Program-made: the position numbers and the translations under genes
Notes under the pieces: generated by a model
The model's input: the letters and a program-made list of their open reading frames with translations, nothing else
What the model was told of the DNA's origin: nothing
Database searches by the model: none
Shown here: positions 22,196 through 34,068 of the stretch, in pieces
How positions within the stretch are numbered: position 1 is the stretch's first letter
Layout of the letters: each line of letters starts with the position of its first letter
DNA from: Strix aluco
Lineage: Eukaryota > Chordata > Aves > Strigiformes > Strigidae
Assembly (NCBI RefSeq): GCF_031877795.1
Contig: NC_133931.1
Location: forward strand, 74,003,429-74,067,428
Direction of reading: 5' to 3'
DNA: 64,000 bases

Positions 22196-23510
22196 GAAAA
22201 CACCGTTGGTTGTGGAAATGAGAAAAACATGTCACTTTTGAAACTCCTGAAATGTCATGAATTTGTCCAGTAGAAGCAATCTTGAAAACTAAAAATTGCT
22301 ACAGAAACTGTCTGTCTTAAAGACAGCAGGACACATATGAAAATGTTCTGGAGTGCCCCCAAAAAGACAGAAGTAGCAACTTTAGTTTTGTGAGATTTTC
22401 ACTTAACTCCAAATAAGGACCTGGCTCTTGGTCGTACTCATGGAGTGACCAGACTGTTTGTGAATAGACTTTTGAGGCTTGGAGGGATGGGCTACAGGTA
22501 TTTGGCAGTTGCTGTGGATCATGCATGTGTATAGATATTGTGGAAGGGCCCCAAGCTTTTGCTGTTAGGTAATTGAACTCACCATAGAAGATGTTTGTGT
22601 TGTAACTGAGACATGGGAAGAAAAGTTGGAAATGAGAGATGGGATCAGTCAAATGTTTGTTTGAAGGTCTTCTCTGAGCCGGTTGTTCATGAAGATGTAG
22701 ATGGAGAGGAGGGAAGAAAACTGATGCTTTTCTTGCAAGGTCACAAGTTCTGTCTTCTTATGGTGGTGGGAGCACCACTGTACTTGGCTTGGACTTCTAC
22801 CAAGCCAAACTGCTTTTCTCTAAAAACATTTTTGCACCACCTCTGCTCCCTTCACAGAACTAACACAGGTGAAAATGTAGCTACAATTACAGCACTATTT
22901 TCTTCCCTTTTTGCTTAGTGCCCTGCTCACTCTTCATATGTAATTCTGCTTTATAAAATAAGCAATATGGAATAATTATGCCAAATATCCAGACTCTATG
23001 GCTAATGATAACAGCAGTGACCTCTGGCACAAAACCATGTAACTATATAAAAGAGAAAAAACTAAAGTGAGGGTAGCTGTCGTCCTGGAACAACTTACCT
23101 TTTTATACAAAAACACAGTAATAAGTCTCATAGTGGCAGGTTTGGCATTGTTTGTGGAACATAAAGAACATCTGGCACCTCAGTATAAAGCAAGGTATGT
23201 CAGCATCAGTTGTCCAAAACAAATCTGCTACTGAATTTTTTATTTTTTTTTTTAATAAGAAAGGGGAGACAGATGTCCTGGGAAAGACCTTAATAGTGTG
23301 TACATTCTTGACACCTTGTCTTGGATGTTATTTTGAATTTCTAAGCAGATACAACTACTCCCTCCTATTGCTATGAGAGTATAGGCTATGGGTCATAATT
23401 GCATTTCACAAAATTTCCTCTGAAACAGCATGCTGGTAATCATTGTGGTGGGAGAGAGGTTACCTTCCATAAAGTTGTGGGTGACTCCAGCACTGGGAAG
23501 GCAGAAAGGG
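22196..23510. other. No recognisable gene
   Basis: Overlapping ORFs at 22317-22652 (minus, 111 codons) and 22613-22918 (plus, 101 codons) show no domain I recognise. A donor-like ATG|GTGAGT on the minus strand near 22578 follows a short acceptor-like site, but the implied exon would be only about 23 bases. Confidence 0.4.
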
Positions 23511-23682
23511 CACAGAAACACAGAGGTCAGGAGAGACCCTTGGAGGTCTCCAATCCAACCTCATTCTCAGAACAGCCCCATCTGGATCTGGTTGCTTGGG
23601 ACCTTGTTCAGTCATGTTTGGATACCCTCAAGGATGGAGACTCTGCAACCTCTTTCGGCACGTGTTTCATGTCTGAGTGTCA
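23511..23682 (-). mobile_element. Old CR1 fragment, 3' part, antisense
   Basis: On the minus strand this is the 3' end of a CR1: the plus strand shows CACAGAGGTCAGGAGAGACC, then TCCAATCCAACC, then CCTCAAGGATGGAGACTCTG and CAACCTCT. It stops abruptly at 23682 where an LTR begins. The same CR1 resumes after the LTR at about 24556. Confidence 0.82.
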
Positions 23683-24555
23683 TGTCCCAATTTCTCAGGA
23701 CGATGACTCAGATTTGCTGATTCCCAGGTCAGGATTAAGGTGAGACAACACCAGGGATTCTATAATTCACAAAACTTTTATTTGTTCACAACAGATATTG
23801 ACATGAAACTTCATCAGTAAGTCTTGCAACCACTGCAACAAGCAGAAAACCTCATAACACACACTGACAAACTGCAAATCTTATAACATACACCGACTAG
23901 AAGCAGATCTTATAACACACTCCCACAAACTGCAAACGTGCCCCAACATATCTTGTCTTGTATGCAGGGATACAGGGATAGAGAATGAGACAGAACATGA
24001 GAAAAAGAGTGAGAGAAGGAGGGAGAGAGAAAGACAAAAAAATAAATATTTCACCAGTCCTGGCTCCAATGTTGGTCCAGCCAGCCTAGGGGTCCAGTTC
24101 TGGTGGGGCGCAGTCACCTGGGGCTTTGACTTGTGTCCTTTTATAACTCCTTGCCCCTCCTCGAGACAGGCACTTGGACTCGTTAGGCTAGTTAGGCATC
24201 ATATGCAGTCTATGCTTCTAGAATTTTCCTTGCTTTGGTGCATGCGTAGTTTGTACCTTCAGAGTTTTCTGGAAATGGGTCAGTGGGCTTGGGGGTCGTT
24301 GATGAGTTACTCTCCTCTCCCTGCAGGTATGACCATTGCCTTTCTTCTTGGCCCATGTGTTGTGAAAACAGCTCCTCTATTGGCTCTTTACAGAGTTGAT
24401 CAAGATAGGGAAGTTCAGCCCCAGAAAAGTACAATCTTACTTCTGTGGGAACCCCTCCTCTCACTGCATCTTCCTGCCATTACCTGCACAGCCCTAGCAT
24501 TTCCATAGAAACTGTCTCCTTTATGTTTGAGACATTAACTATGGTTTCATTGGAC
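23683..24555 (-). mobile_element. ERV LTR inserted in CR1, antisense
   Basis: About 873 bp of non-CR1 sequence interrupts an old CR1. TGTCA occurs on both sides (23678-23682 and 24556-24560), consistent with a 5-bp target duplication. On the minus strand the element has a TATA box (TTATAAAAGG at 24146-24137) upstream of an AATAAA signal (23782-23777), the order expected for an LTR. It ends GGGACA (plus strand starts TGTCCC). The 5' terminus is worn: the expected outer CA on the plus strand reads AC or ACT. An A/G-rich run lies at 24000-24036. No internal retroviral sequence is seen. Confidence 0.72.
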
Positions 24556-24930
24556 TGTCACATTGAGCACCCTTTTGGTGACAGTCTTTTCCTTTTATCT
24601 AGCTGGGGTTTCTCGTGGAGCTGGTGCTGTTCATCCTTCTGCTACAGAGCACCTCTGAAAAGATTCAGGCTTAATCTTGTCTACAACTCCCGGTATGCAG
24701 CTGAAATCAGTAGTCAAGTCCAAACCTGAGCCTTTACTTCATGGTACTGACCAGAGGCAGCTCCCTCAGCCTGCCCTTGTGTGCCATGTGCCCCACCCCC
24801 TCACCATCCCAAAGGCTGGACTGGGCCCACACCCCACCCATCAGTGTCTTTTCCTGGACTGAGAAGACCAAGAGGGGACACAGGAGTTCAGGTGCAGTCA
24901 CCAAAGTGCCAAATAAGAGAGGGAAGCATT
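24556..24930 (-). mobile_element. Continuation of the interrupted CR1, antisense
   Basis: The CR1 picked up here follows on directly from 23682. The plus strand shows TTTTCCTTTTATCTAGCTGG, GAGCACCTCTGAAAAGATTC, ATCTTGTCTACAACTCCCGG, then GTGCCCCACCCCCTCACCAT and GTGCCAAATAAGAGAGGGAA. All of these are landmarks of the antisense CR1 3' third. It is more diverged than the copies at 11338 and 37963 and is therefore older. Coding capacity is lost. Confidence 0.75.
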
Positions 24931-25089
24931 TTTACAATTTTGTTTTGTTTTATTGGTGTTTTTTTAAATTGTTTATTGCCTAATCTTGAAAAGAACTGCA
25001 AATGAAACAGCCAGAAAGGACCTTGATGCTGAAATCCAGCACTTCTTCCTGGCAGAACTGCAGTCTTCTGTTTCTCCAAAGGAATAGCT

Positions 25090-25240
25090 GTCTCTCTAAC
25101 TTCTTGATCTGTTGCTATTCTTTGTGCACTGCTGTGGAGGGTCTGGCTGCTTCTTCAGCCACCCATTGGGAAGTCTTCTTGTCCTCAGACTGAAGAAACT
25201 CTACCTCCAGGCTCCAGGAACCTCAGTGGCCCTCTGATGT
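25090..25240 (-). mobile_element. Possible further CR1 remnant, antisense
   Basis: The plus strand contains GTGCACTGCTGTGGAGGGTC, TGGCTGC and AGGCTCCAGGAACCTCAGTG followed by GCCCTCTGA. This resembles the part of antisense CR1 around the words for the small-residue region before the tail. The match is weak and its relation to the CR1 ending at 24930 is unclear. Confidence 0.35.
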
Positions 25241-25423
25241 ATGACTCCTATTGCCCCAGCACAGCAGCCACAGGGGCTCAGAGCAGATGAGATGGCACCC
25301 CTTCACAAGGGGTTGGGGATGGAAAAGAAGGGGTCACATGACCCGGGGAAACCAACAAAAGAGTTGGCTGCTGCGTGATGTTACAGGTGAGCCTACAGGA
25401 TGGCCATGGAGCTTCTCCTCACC

Positions 25424-25631
25424 CAGCTAATTCTGGGCATGGAGGCTGGACTGATGTTAGGGCACTGGCCAGGCACTCGTGGGAGGTCGTTGCCATGGTC
25501 TCATGGAAGAGACCCTTGGCATGGTGTGGTAGTGCCAGGAAATCCATGCTGGAGGTGGGATCCACTTGTTTTTCTTGGGGTGGATCCACCTCCATGGCCT
25601 CCACAACATCAGCCACATGGGCGCTGGCCAT
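25424..25631 (-). CDS. Candidate first coding exon, possibly Maestro-HEAT-like (MROH) related
   Basis: On the minus strand an ATG at 25631 in good context (G at -3, G at +4) opens about 69 codons: MASAHVADVVEAMEVDPP..., then TTSHECLASALTSVQPPCPE..., running into a donor-like GG|GTGAGG at 25424-25419. Without splicing, the frame stops there. Upstream the same frame stays open to an earlier ATG at 25781. A TATAAATAC box lies at 25839-25831. An overlapping upstream frame (25794-25609) encodes an acidic peptide containing DEEEEIWEEEHDQ and ends four codons after the main ATG. From memory the composition resembles leaders of MROH-type genes that are expanded in birds. That resemblance is not verified; no HEAT-repeat exons follow in the window, so this is either an orphan exon, a retrocopy piece or a pseudogene. 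Confidence 0.3.
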
Positions 25632-25830
25632 CACTCTCATGATGTTGATCGTGTTCCTCCTCCCATATCTCTTCCTCTTCGTCTGTGATTCTGGGAACCA
25701 TTGCACTGGTGTACCATGCAAAGGTGGGCCGCCACTCATCTTGCTGCTCCAGGTCCTCTTCTCTCCAACCATGGTTGGCATTAGAGGTCCTCAAAGCTCA
25801 GTGAATTGTGGGCCAGCTGCTGGGGTCCCT

Positions 25831-25839
25831 GTATTTATA
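25831..25839 (-). promoter_or_regulatory. TATA-like box upstream of the candidate exon
   Basis: TATAAATAC on the minus strand sits about 50 bases before the first ATG (25781) and 200 before the preferred ATG (25631). It is the only TATA-like motif near this GC-richer segment. It may instead belong to an unrecognised LTR. Confidence 0.35.
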
Positions 25840-25859
25840 GGGCCTGAAACAGAAGGCAG

Positions 25860-28774
25860 TGAGGTGGCTTGTGACATTAGGAGGCCACTGTGATGACCCC
25901 TTCCAGCCACTGGAAGAACTGGGTGCCTATGTTTTTAGCACAGCACTGTGACAGTGTGCACAGCCTGCATGTAACAAAGCCCATGCATCAGGGACTGCTG
26001 TACCATCAGAATGCTGCAGTTGAGGGTGGGACATGGTCACCTAAAAGGATACTAGTCACCCCTGTCAGAAACTGTTTTGTGGTGCCAGGCCCTTTTGCAT
26101 AAGGAGACAGCCCTGACCATAGCAGCTACAGAAGCATCCTGGCTGCCAGGTCACTTGCAGTATGACTTTTCCTGGCCCATGCAGTCAGTTACATGACTTT
26201 CCTTCCCATCCTCCATGCCAGTCACCTCCATTCTCCCCTGACATCTCTCTCCACATAGCCCTTGGTTCACTCTTGCTCTACTGTCTAGTTTTAAGGACAA
26301 ACATTCTCACCACTTCCAAGGTCTCTTGCCTAACCAGTTCGGAAACAGAGCTCTCTGGGTGTGTTTGAAGAATTACAAGTAGCTTCTGCATTGGAACCTG
26401 CAGGCAGGCTTCCAGGGTAAAGCTTCTGGCCTTCTAGGACTTTGGGCACACAGAGGATAGGAAGGGATGGGAGAAACACTATTAATTTTCTCTTGGTAGC
26501 TGCTTGAGGTAGAATAAGAACAAAGAATTAGAAAAGTGAGCAATGAGATGAGTTGAAGGAAACATAGAAATATTAAGGTTTGTAATCATTGCTTAATTTG
26601 GAGTTCTTTTCAGGATCAGTTGTTAAAATAGTCAAAAGACTTTTCTCCCTGTTTGACACTGGATGTTTGGCAGCACTCTTATCTCAGGATTAAAGTAGAA
26701 GCTTTTTTCTAGTTTAGTAGATATGGTCTACCATGTCCCTTCCTTTCTTCATTACTTTATGTTCATTCTTGAGAGATATATATGTTTAAAAACTTTTAAG
26801 AAAGCAAAAAGATAAATTATCCCTTAAAACTTACTGCTGTGTTATTTTGGTACATCTCCTGAGAGATCTGGGAGACTTGGTCAACAAAAACAGGTCAAAG
26901 ACACTGTCATTACTGAATAACAAGGAACACATAAAGAAATGGGTACTATTCTTGTTATAAATCATATTCTTGCCTTTATTCTACATGTATTAATTTTAAG
27001 TGGTTTCCCAGTGCTTTAGTTTTCCAGTTTTGTGTGCTGACATGAAATCCTTCCTGTTTTGCATTCTCTTACTTACCTAGAGAAATTTGTATATCCTGGA
27101 ACTTGTGCAGAAAGGGATTTGACCTCAGAAGACAAGTACTCAAATCTTGTTGTCAGGCCATTTCTGTGAATTCTTATTTCCACTTCTGGTTGAGAAAAAA
27201 AAAGAAACTCAGGTGAAAACAAATCCTTTTAATTTAAAAATATGCAATAAACAGGAAAGAGATGTAGTTTTACCGAAGTGTAAATAGTAATATTGCTGAA
27301 GTCCTTTAACTTTTTCAGATGCAACTTCAATGTGAAGTTACAAATGTAGACTAACATACACTTCTGAAAAATCCTTACTTTGTATGTTAATCTTGATCTT
27401 TCAGTGGCTTTTTAAAGTGATAACCTTGTTCCAGTTTTGTTAAATGAAGCTCAAGTACTCTATCACAAAATAAAGCACAGAATAAGTTGAATAGCAAACC
27501 CATTTCATCTTGGTTTATATCTAATATTGGTCTTTTTACATTACAAAATCATGAAACAGTTGAAAGAAAATTCTCCTTTCTGTAGCTTGGAAAGTCTTTA
27601 CTTTTCTAAAATAATGAGGTAAAATCTGCATACTTTCATTTAAACTTGTCTTTTTTTGTCCAGTGAGTTTAAGGAGGTTTTGCATAATTTAGATATTTCT
27701 TCTACTTTCAGATATCTTCAGTTTGCTCTGATGCTTTTTCTATTGGATCCTTTAAAACCTCCTACACAGGCTTATAAAACTCTGAAGATTTATTTAATGC
27801 AGCTATATTAATTTTTCTCAGTTTCTTTTATGGTTACTTCTCTTTCCTCCATTTTTTAAAAAGTAGTCACTGAAACGTCTGTCTTCTCTTCCTAGAAGAA
27901 CCAGCTTTTTTGGTATATTGTTATAAGACAGAACAGGTTTTATGGTAACAGTTTGAGAGAAAACTGTTGGATTTTCTGATAGGTCAGCTCTCCACTGGCT
28001 TTGTTGAATGAGATATTTAGACGTCTCTTTGAAAAAGAATCAGTTTCCATTGTCCCTGAGAATTTGTTTACCAAAATGCCCTTGTGTTTCTTATGTCTAA
28101 GTTTCTGTATGACTTACTGGTTTTTTCCTTATAAGTCTTTGTGTTTGAAGACTGACAATTTAAACAGTTCGAATCATAACGTGTGGACTAGAGAAGACTT
28201 ATTTAGTCATGATGACTTCATGTGAAGAAACTGTTGCATTGAGATTTAACAAGAAGTCCTTTGATGGGATAACTAGACCAAAGAAATACAATCATCAGAA
28301 CCTTAGAGCAAACAGTGAAATGCAGTTCCCTTAACACAGTGATCATGACATATACAGTACAGTATAGAGTGATCAATCCTGTTTACTTGATTCCAAAAGG
28401 TGATACAACTGCAGTGAGCTGTTTCTGCTGCAGACTTACATGTTCTTTAAAGGAAGCTCCAGGGAATCTAATACATATGTTAATACATTGTGCAAGCATA
28501 ACTAAAATTTGGGGAAGGGTCTCTAGGGGCTCCCATGGGGATTTCGGTGGTCTGTGGTGGTCCCTAGTGGTTGTTGAAGAGGTGTCTTTTAGTGTTCTTT
28601 CCATGAGCTCTGAGTCTTTCTTTCATATAAGATCTTGTCTTGGCTCATCATTCTGTAAAGTTTCTCAGCTTCCTTATCTTTGGTTTCCACAGGTGTCTGC
28701 TGGTTTATCTGCCCTCGCCTGGATATACCCATCACAGTTGCAAAAATTATGTCCTTGGGTGTGTTCTTGTCTGA
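25860..28774. other. No recognisable gene
   Basis: 25860-26400 is GC-richer and may be the promoter side of the exon-like segment at 25424-25839. From 26500 onward the sequence is AT-rich with no repeat or gene that I recognise. 28383-28770 has overlapping chance ORFs on both strands. Confidence 0.4.
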
Positions 28775-28779
28775 GGCCC
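28775..28779 (+). repeat. Target-site duplication GGCCC (left)
   Basis: GGCCC precedes the TG of the LTR at 28780 and is repeated at 29575-29579 directly after its CA end. Confidence 0.75.
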
Positions 28780-29574
28780 TGTCACATCCCACTCAGACGA
28801 GGGAGACAAGTGACTCAGCTTTGCAAAGCCCCAACGGAGCGGACAAGAAGTCTCCAAGTCCAAACATTTATTAACTACCCACAATGTACTAATTGAACAC
28901 ATGATAATTGGCTAAGTATATAGCAAGTTGTGACAAGCAATACAATATGCCTTGCATTTCTTAATGGATAAGGGAAAAAAGGGAGATAGAGGGAATGGGG
29001 AAATACAGATCACTAGTCTGGGTTTCTGCGCTGATCCCGCCAGTGAGGGTTCCAGGAGGCACAGGAGGCAGCCGTCTTTTTCTCTTGCTTCCATCTTCTT
29101 CACTTCACTGCACTCTCCAGCCCGCCCCCCCCCCTTGATTTATACACACTTTCCTTGGGTCTGTCCCCTAGGTCAACACACATACATACGTATCCCATGT
29201 ACGGGGAGGGGTAAGGTGTTTCATGGGATGATGTAATTAGCATGATCATGTTAGCCTTCGTTAACATATTGAGGGGTGTTAACTTTAATATGCATTTCAT
29301 GGATAATGAAACAAAGGTCATTCACCCGACAGATGGCCCTTGAAATTTGGCCAGGTGCACCAGAGAAGAGCCGTCCTGTCTCCACAGGGCTCCCTCCTCC
29401 AGCTGCATCTTGTGTTATTCGGGCAGCCTTATCAGCTTCGACCTCCACACTATCCACCCTGTGACTCAGTTTTGTCTTGCAAGTGTTTGAGGCGTTTCTT
29501 CAATCAGCCTCAACTTTTGCTTTCTCAGGCTGCTTTTCTTAGTTTCTCACAGGCCTGGTTTCTCGTCTCTCACA
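28780..29574 (-). mobile_element. Solo ERV LTR with duplication GGCCC, antisense
   Basis: This is a 795-bp element with exact TG...CA ends: the plus strand starts TGTCACATCC and ends GTCTCTCACA. The 5-bp GGCCC flanks both sides. On the minus strand a TATA box (TATAAATCAAGG near 29144-29133) precedes an AATAAA signal at 28872-28867, the standard LTR order. The C-run at 29121-29134 is next to the TATA box. ORFs of 60-140 codons across it are not supported as genes. No internal retroviral DNA flanks it. It is a different family from the LTRs at 5200, 8045 and 21676. Confidence 0.85.
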
Positions 29575-29579
29575 GGCCC

Positions 29580-32500
29580 CTTATAACAATTAACATCAAC
29601 TGCTTTCAGGCATCAGCCAGCAGGCATCAATTGGACTTGCAAAGGTGGTGTTTTGATCCATGTCATCAACACAACTTCTACCATAACAATGATTCTCTCA
29701 TAGTAACTCAGTCTTCAAATAATTCTGTCCTTTGTTCCCCACATCACCTATATAATCTGTTCACAATCTGAGGTCACTGTTTTGCTCTCTCCCCTTTTTA
29801 TTTTGGTTGTCAGTGGGGCTTGGGGTAGGAGTTTTGACCTGAGTGGGGAATGATGCAATAGTCTTTCAGTAGACATTCTCTTGGACTCTTCTCTCAGTGT
29901 TTTGTTTCTCCTCTTGTGCAATTTTTTGTGAGAATTATTAATATCTATCTTGGCCCATCTACTGTGTGTATGCAAAGTAAAGTTTCAGCCTGTGTTTTCA
30001 GGATTAAAAGTAACTATTGCTGTCTGTTTTAAGAAACTCTACTGCCATCTGTCTTAAGAAATCTCTGCCCATCAAAGAGACATTACTGCATGAATTTGCA
30101 AACTGGAGCATGCCAATAACAACATATCAACCAAGTAGTAGTAGTCCCTTAACTTAAGGAGGCTTTGACTTGATTGCTTTTGATGACAGAAAGATAATAG
30201 AAGCTCTGTGTTTTTAAGGAGAAAATTCATTCAGGCTTTCTAAATCCTGAATGTGACATTTGTGTTCTATCTCAATATCTATTTGTAAATTGAGGAGTCA
30301 GTGTTTAACTGGAATGTATAAAAACATTAACATGTCTGTGTTTTGTTGGAATTGCTCTGCTTTTCTGAAGATAAGTAGGAATGCTTAATAGGCCGTGTAC
30401 TGGAACATTTCATCCACTCATACTGCATTTTGTACATTTTGCCCCTCACTGTGTTGTGATGTGAATGGATAATCCTAAACACGATCTCTTTCCCGTTCAT
30501 TTTATTCTTTCTAAAGAGTGTTTTGCTTCAGTGTGAGATCTCCTCTCTCTTATTTCAATCAGATTACATCCTGTCACTTAAATCAAAAGTGACTTCTCCT
30601 TAGTGAGATTTTAATAACATGGTCTGGTTCCAAACAGAACATATTTGAAGAAAATGTTGTAAGCTATGTTCTCCATGAGGCTTGCACACGGCTCCACATC
30701 CATTTTCTCACACAACAGTTATAGCACCAGCTTAGCGGGTGATTAGCAGTAACTTGTATTTTGTTGTAAATTTTTCCACTAGGGGAGTGTTGGTGGCTGA
30801 AAATGATTATATTCCTGTTGGTAAGGAATCTGATGCATGGGTAGTTTTGTCCTATATTTTCTTTCCTTGATAAAGCTTAATTTCAAGCAGATGTTCTATG
30901 CCTTCAGAGTGATACTGTATAATTTTAATCATGCGGTAGATGCTGTGTGGGGTTTTTTGGGTATGATCAACACAGGTGTCGTAGGATGTGTTGCTCTCAA
31001 TATCTGTTGGCAGTGTTTTACTGTTGGTGGTATTTAGCTTGTCCATGCAGAGTGAATCAGCAGGCTTTACAGGGTAAAAAGAGAGCTATTATCACTGCTG
31101 TTGCCGCCTCTGGCAGTTTTGTTAATCCAAACTCTGGCTTCCTTTGACTTTTAGTCCAAGTTCCTGAAAATGAAAGTTTTCAACTTTGTTACAGTGTGGT
31201 GTGTTTTTGTTTCCCAAAACGTATAGTGTGTTTTGGCCTTAGTTTTGTCTGAATCAAAATGAATGCAAACTTCTTTGAGAAAAAAGGGGAACAATTTTCA
31301 AGATCTATGTTTTGGTTCAGGAGGTGAACCAAAATCCAAATTTATTATTTTGCTCTTGGTCATATATGCTGTCAAAATAGTAAGAAAAATCTACTTGCTC
31401 TCTTCCCTTCCTCTACAACATATAGTTTGAGATTTCTATACTTCTTTACTAAGACCAGAAGATTTTCATTGCAAAAGTGATAGCTTCGGTAGGTGGTACA
31501 CTGTAAGAGTGGGAATTGACTTCCATAAAAGGCCACAGGGCTCTGAATTGATATTTTTGGTAAAGAACTATGTCCTGAGAGTTATATTTTCCTCATGTTC
31601 CATTCTCTCTATAAGTGTTCATTGGGTTTGACTTGAATATAGGATGAAGGGTTGGATAATAGTTTTTCCTTCCTGTATGACTCTGACTTCTAGAAACCTT
31701 GTGGGAGGAATTCAACCTGCTGACATATCTTTTGAAAAGTTGAAATGTTTTATATAGACAATGTCAAAAATGAAACATTTGGACTTTTCAGAGTGAAATG
31801 CCCTATTTTGAAAATGTTACTGTAAAATGTGTCAATATTGTCAAATTCCCTCTTTCATTAAGGCTAAATTACTTTGCCAAATTTGACTTGCATATGCAAT
31901 TAGTTTTTCTTTGAGACAGAGCATCTGATTAATTTACTATTCCCTGATGTGTTCTTTGAGCTTTAAAGAAAATGTCTGTCAAATTTTTCTACTTTTTTTC
32001 AATTATATAGCATTTATCATTTCACTTGGTCTCCTTTATTTTCACAATTAAGGACTACTGGCAATCATAGCCTATATTTATGCATATATAATTTTAGCCG
32101 TTACCAATTGTATTATGACTGCAATTAAATTAAAGCATTAACAAATAATGCTAAAAACTATCAGGCTAGACACAGCCTGAGGGGTCTAGGTTGTTTGAAC
32201 ACTTGAAACAATTTCTGCTTCTAAAATCTTTGTGCAACCTTTTCACAGCGCTCATGACTTTGTTGGTTTTAAAATCAAACTTTTACCAGACGCAATTGTT
32301 CAGTAAACTGCCATTTTGATGTCAAAAATAAATGGGAGGTGATATCAGACAGCATTTTCCAATGAAGCTATTTTGGGGGAGTTTGTGGAGTGGTTAGTTA
32401 GTGTATTGATGGTGCTACTGGTGTTGAGGTAATATGATGAGAAGTCTAAAAACTTCTATAACTGCTGATATAATAAAGTCTGATCTCTCTCCTAAGCATT

Positions 32501-33471
32501 CCCATTATATGCAGGTGGAGGTAGTCTGCTATTTTCAATTTGCCTTGAACTGATCACTTAGATGTTTAAATGTTTCCCTCCAAGTAATTCAACTTAATGT
32601 GTTTTTCTTCTTAAAAAAAAAAAAAAAAAAAAAACAACCCATGAACTTGGTTTACCAATATTTTATTTTAATCTACCTGTAGCTTCCCTTTTAACATAAA
32701 AAATTAAATCTGTTAAATAAAACAAATTATGATGAATATGATAAGGTCTGTGCTCTTTTATTTTGAGAAGGACAGAGGTGGCCTCTAAAGACCAATGAAA
32801 TCAAGAGAAGAGAGAAAATTTCCTACTAGAAAAGGCGTATCTCTCATCAGAGAAGGTATATCTATGTAAACAAGTGGTGCAGTGTGAAGAGGGGAGCATT
32901 GGAGTAGTGTAGGTGTAAGGCAAAGCTACCAAAAAAGAGAACCTATTGTGCACTTGTTTAGGTAGGCTCACTCAATGTCCCAGTGACAAACAGGTATCAA
33001 AGGTTAAATGAAGGGACAGAAAAAATTTCTTCTTCAGGATGCTGCATCAAGTCTAGCAGTGATAATTCTAATTGTAGAGAAATTTCAGAAGTCAGAGATA
33101 AATGTGTAAATGCTAATAATACACTGAAGTGCTGTTGGTCTTTGAGAGGTCGGAGCATAATGAAATTGTGCATTGAAGATACTACAATAATAGATAGATG
33201 AAAAATCATTTATAGGTCCTCAGTTTATAGTTTTTGTGCATAATTTTAGGGGAAGATAGGTTTTTTTTTTTTCCTATTGATGTCAGCAGTTGGTATGTAA
33301 GTCAAAATACAGAAGTAATTATTTTGAATCTAATCAGTTGTTTTTCACTTGAATTTTGATGTTCTTCATTCATCTGGGCTACCTGCAAGGTTGCTGGTCA
33401 TTATTTGTCCTTTTCTGCAGGTAAGACCAGATTAAAGAAGCCTTCCTAAATGTCTCTCCTGTAATGATTAC
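29580..33471. other. No recognisable gene
   Basis: This is AT-rich sequence with no gene or repeat that I recognise. It holds a 22-base A run at 32613-32634. Confidence 0.45.
32613..32634 (+). repeat. Poly(A) run
   Basis: Twenty-two consecutive A bases follow TTCTTCTT. There is no recognised SINE or processed pseudogene upstream, so it is listed as a simple repeat. Confidence 0.95.
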
Positions 33472-33707
33472 CTGTTGCATTTTGAACTCTAGCTGCCTCG
33501 CTTATCTCTTTCAGTTTATGACTCGGGCCCACTTGAATGAATGTACAGTTCTCTGGCTCAGTCCTAGTCTGAGAAGTTGCAGCTTCTAGTAATTCAGCCA
33601 GAGCTGATGGATCCCCACAGTACACCAGTCCTTTCTCTGTCACTTGGGGAGCATGTTTTTTGCTTTCTCTGAGCACTGAGCTTGTTTGGTATAAGTTTCT
33701 ATACATG
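33472..33707 (-). CDS. Candidate internal exon (236 bp), unidentified gene
   Basis: On the minus strand, 78 open codons run from an acceptor-like GTCTTCAG|C to a strong donor ACAG|GTAATC. The frame reads MYRNLYQTSSVL..., then APQVTEKGLVYCGDPSALAE..., then FIQVGPSHKLKEISEAARV.... It has balanced, soluble-protein composition, with a Leu/Ala/Glu stretch that could be helical. It exits in phase 1 with a single G. The candidate at 16954-17073 enters with the two bases GA, giving an in-frame Gly codon at the join. The acceptor is weak in pyrimidines, so the 5' edge is less certain than the 3' edge. I do not recognise the protein; a conserved exon in a large-intron gene is the simplest reading. Confidence 0.4.
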
Positions 33708-33839
33708 CTGAAGACAATCTCTGTTCTCTAATGTGAGTGCCTACCACCTGGCATCCTGTACAGATAGTTCATCAATTGCATAGCTTGGGAGCCCTATAAA
33801 ATGACTGCTCCTTTTTCCATGTGACCGGATTTCCTCACA

Positions 33840-34068
33840 AAGGAAACAGCTTATATAAAATGTGCACTTGTGCTATGTTCCACATGCATTTAAGAGGTGC
33901 AAACTGTGTGCTCAAGAATGAGGATGGTGAGTGCATCAGTGCTGTGGTACGGACACAGCCACTATTAGTGTTAGATATACATCTGCCTGCCTCCTTGCAA
34001 ACAGCTTCTCCACTATCAAAGAATTCATGTTCTCCTGTGATGTGAATAATCTCTGCTGAATACTTCAC
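33840..34068 (-). CDS. Candidate exon or exon edge, unidentified
   Basis: The minus strand has a very good acceptor, CTCTCCTTTCCTACAG, ending at 34069. An open frame of about 77 codons follows (VKYSAEIIHITGEHEFFDSG..., then VCKEAGRCISNTNSG...), closing with a stop near 33835. No convincing donor was found before the stop, and the downstream intron to the candidate at 33707 would be short. The plus strand has a competing signal, GATG|GTGAGT at 33927. The reading is ambiguous. Confidence 0.22.
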
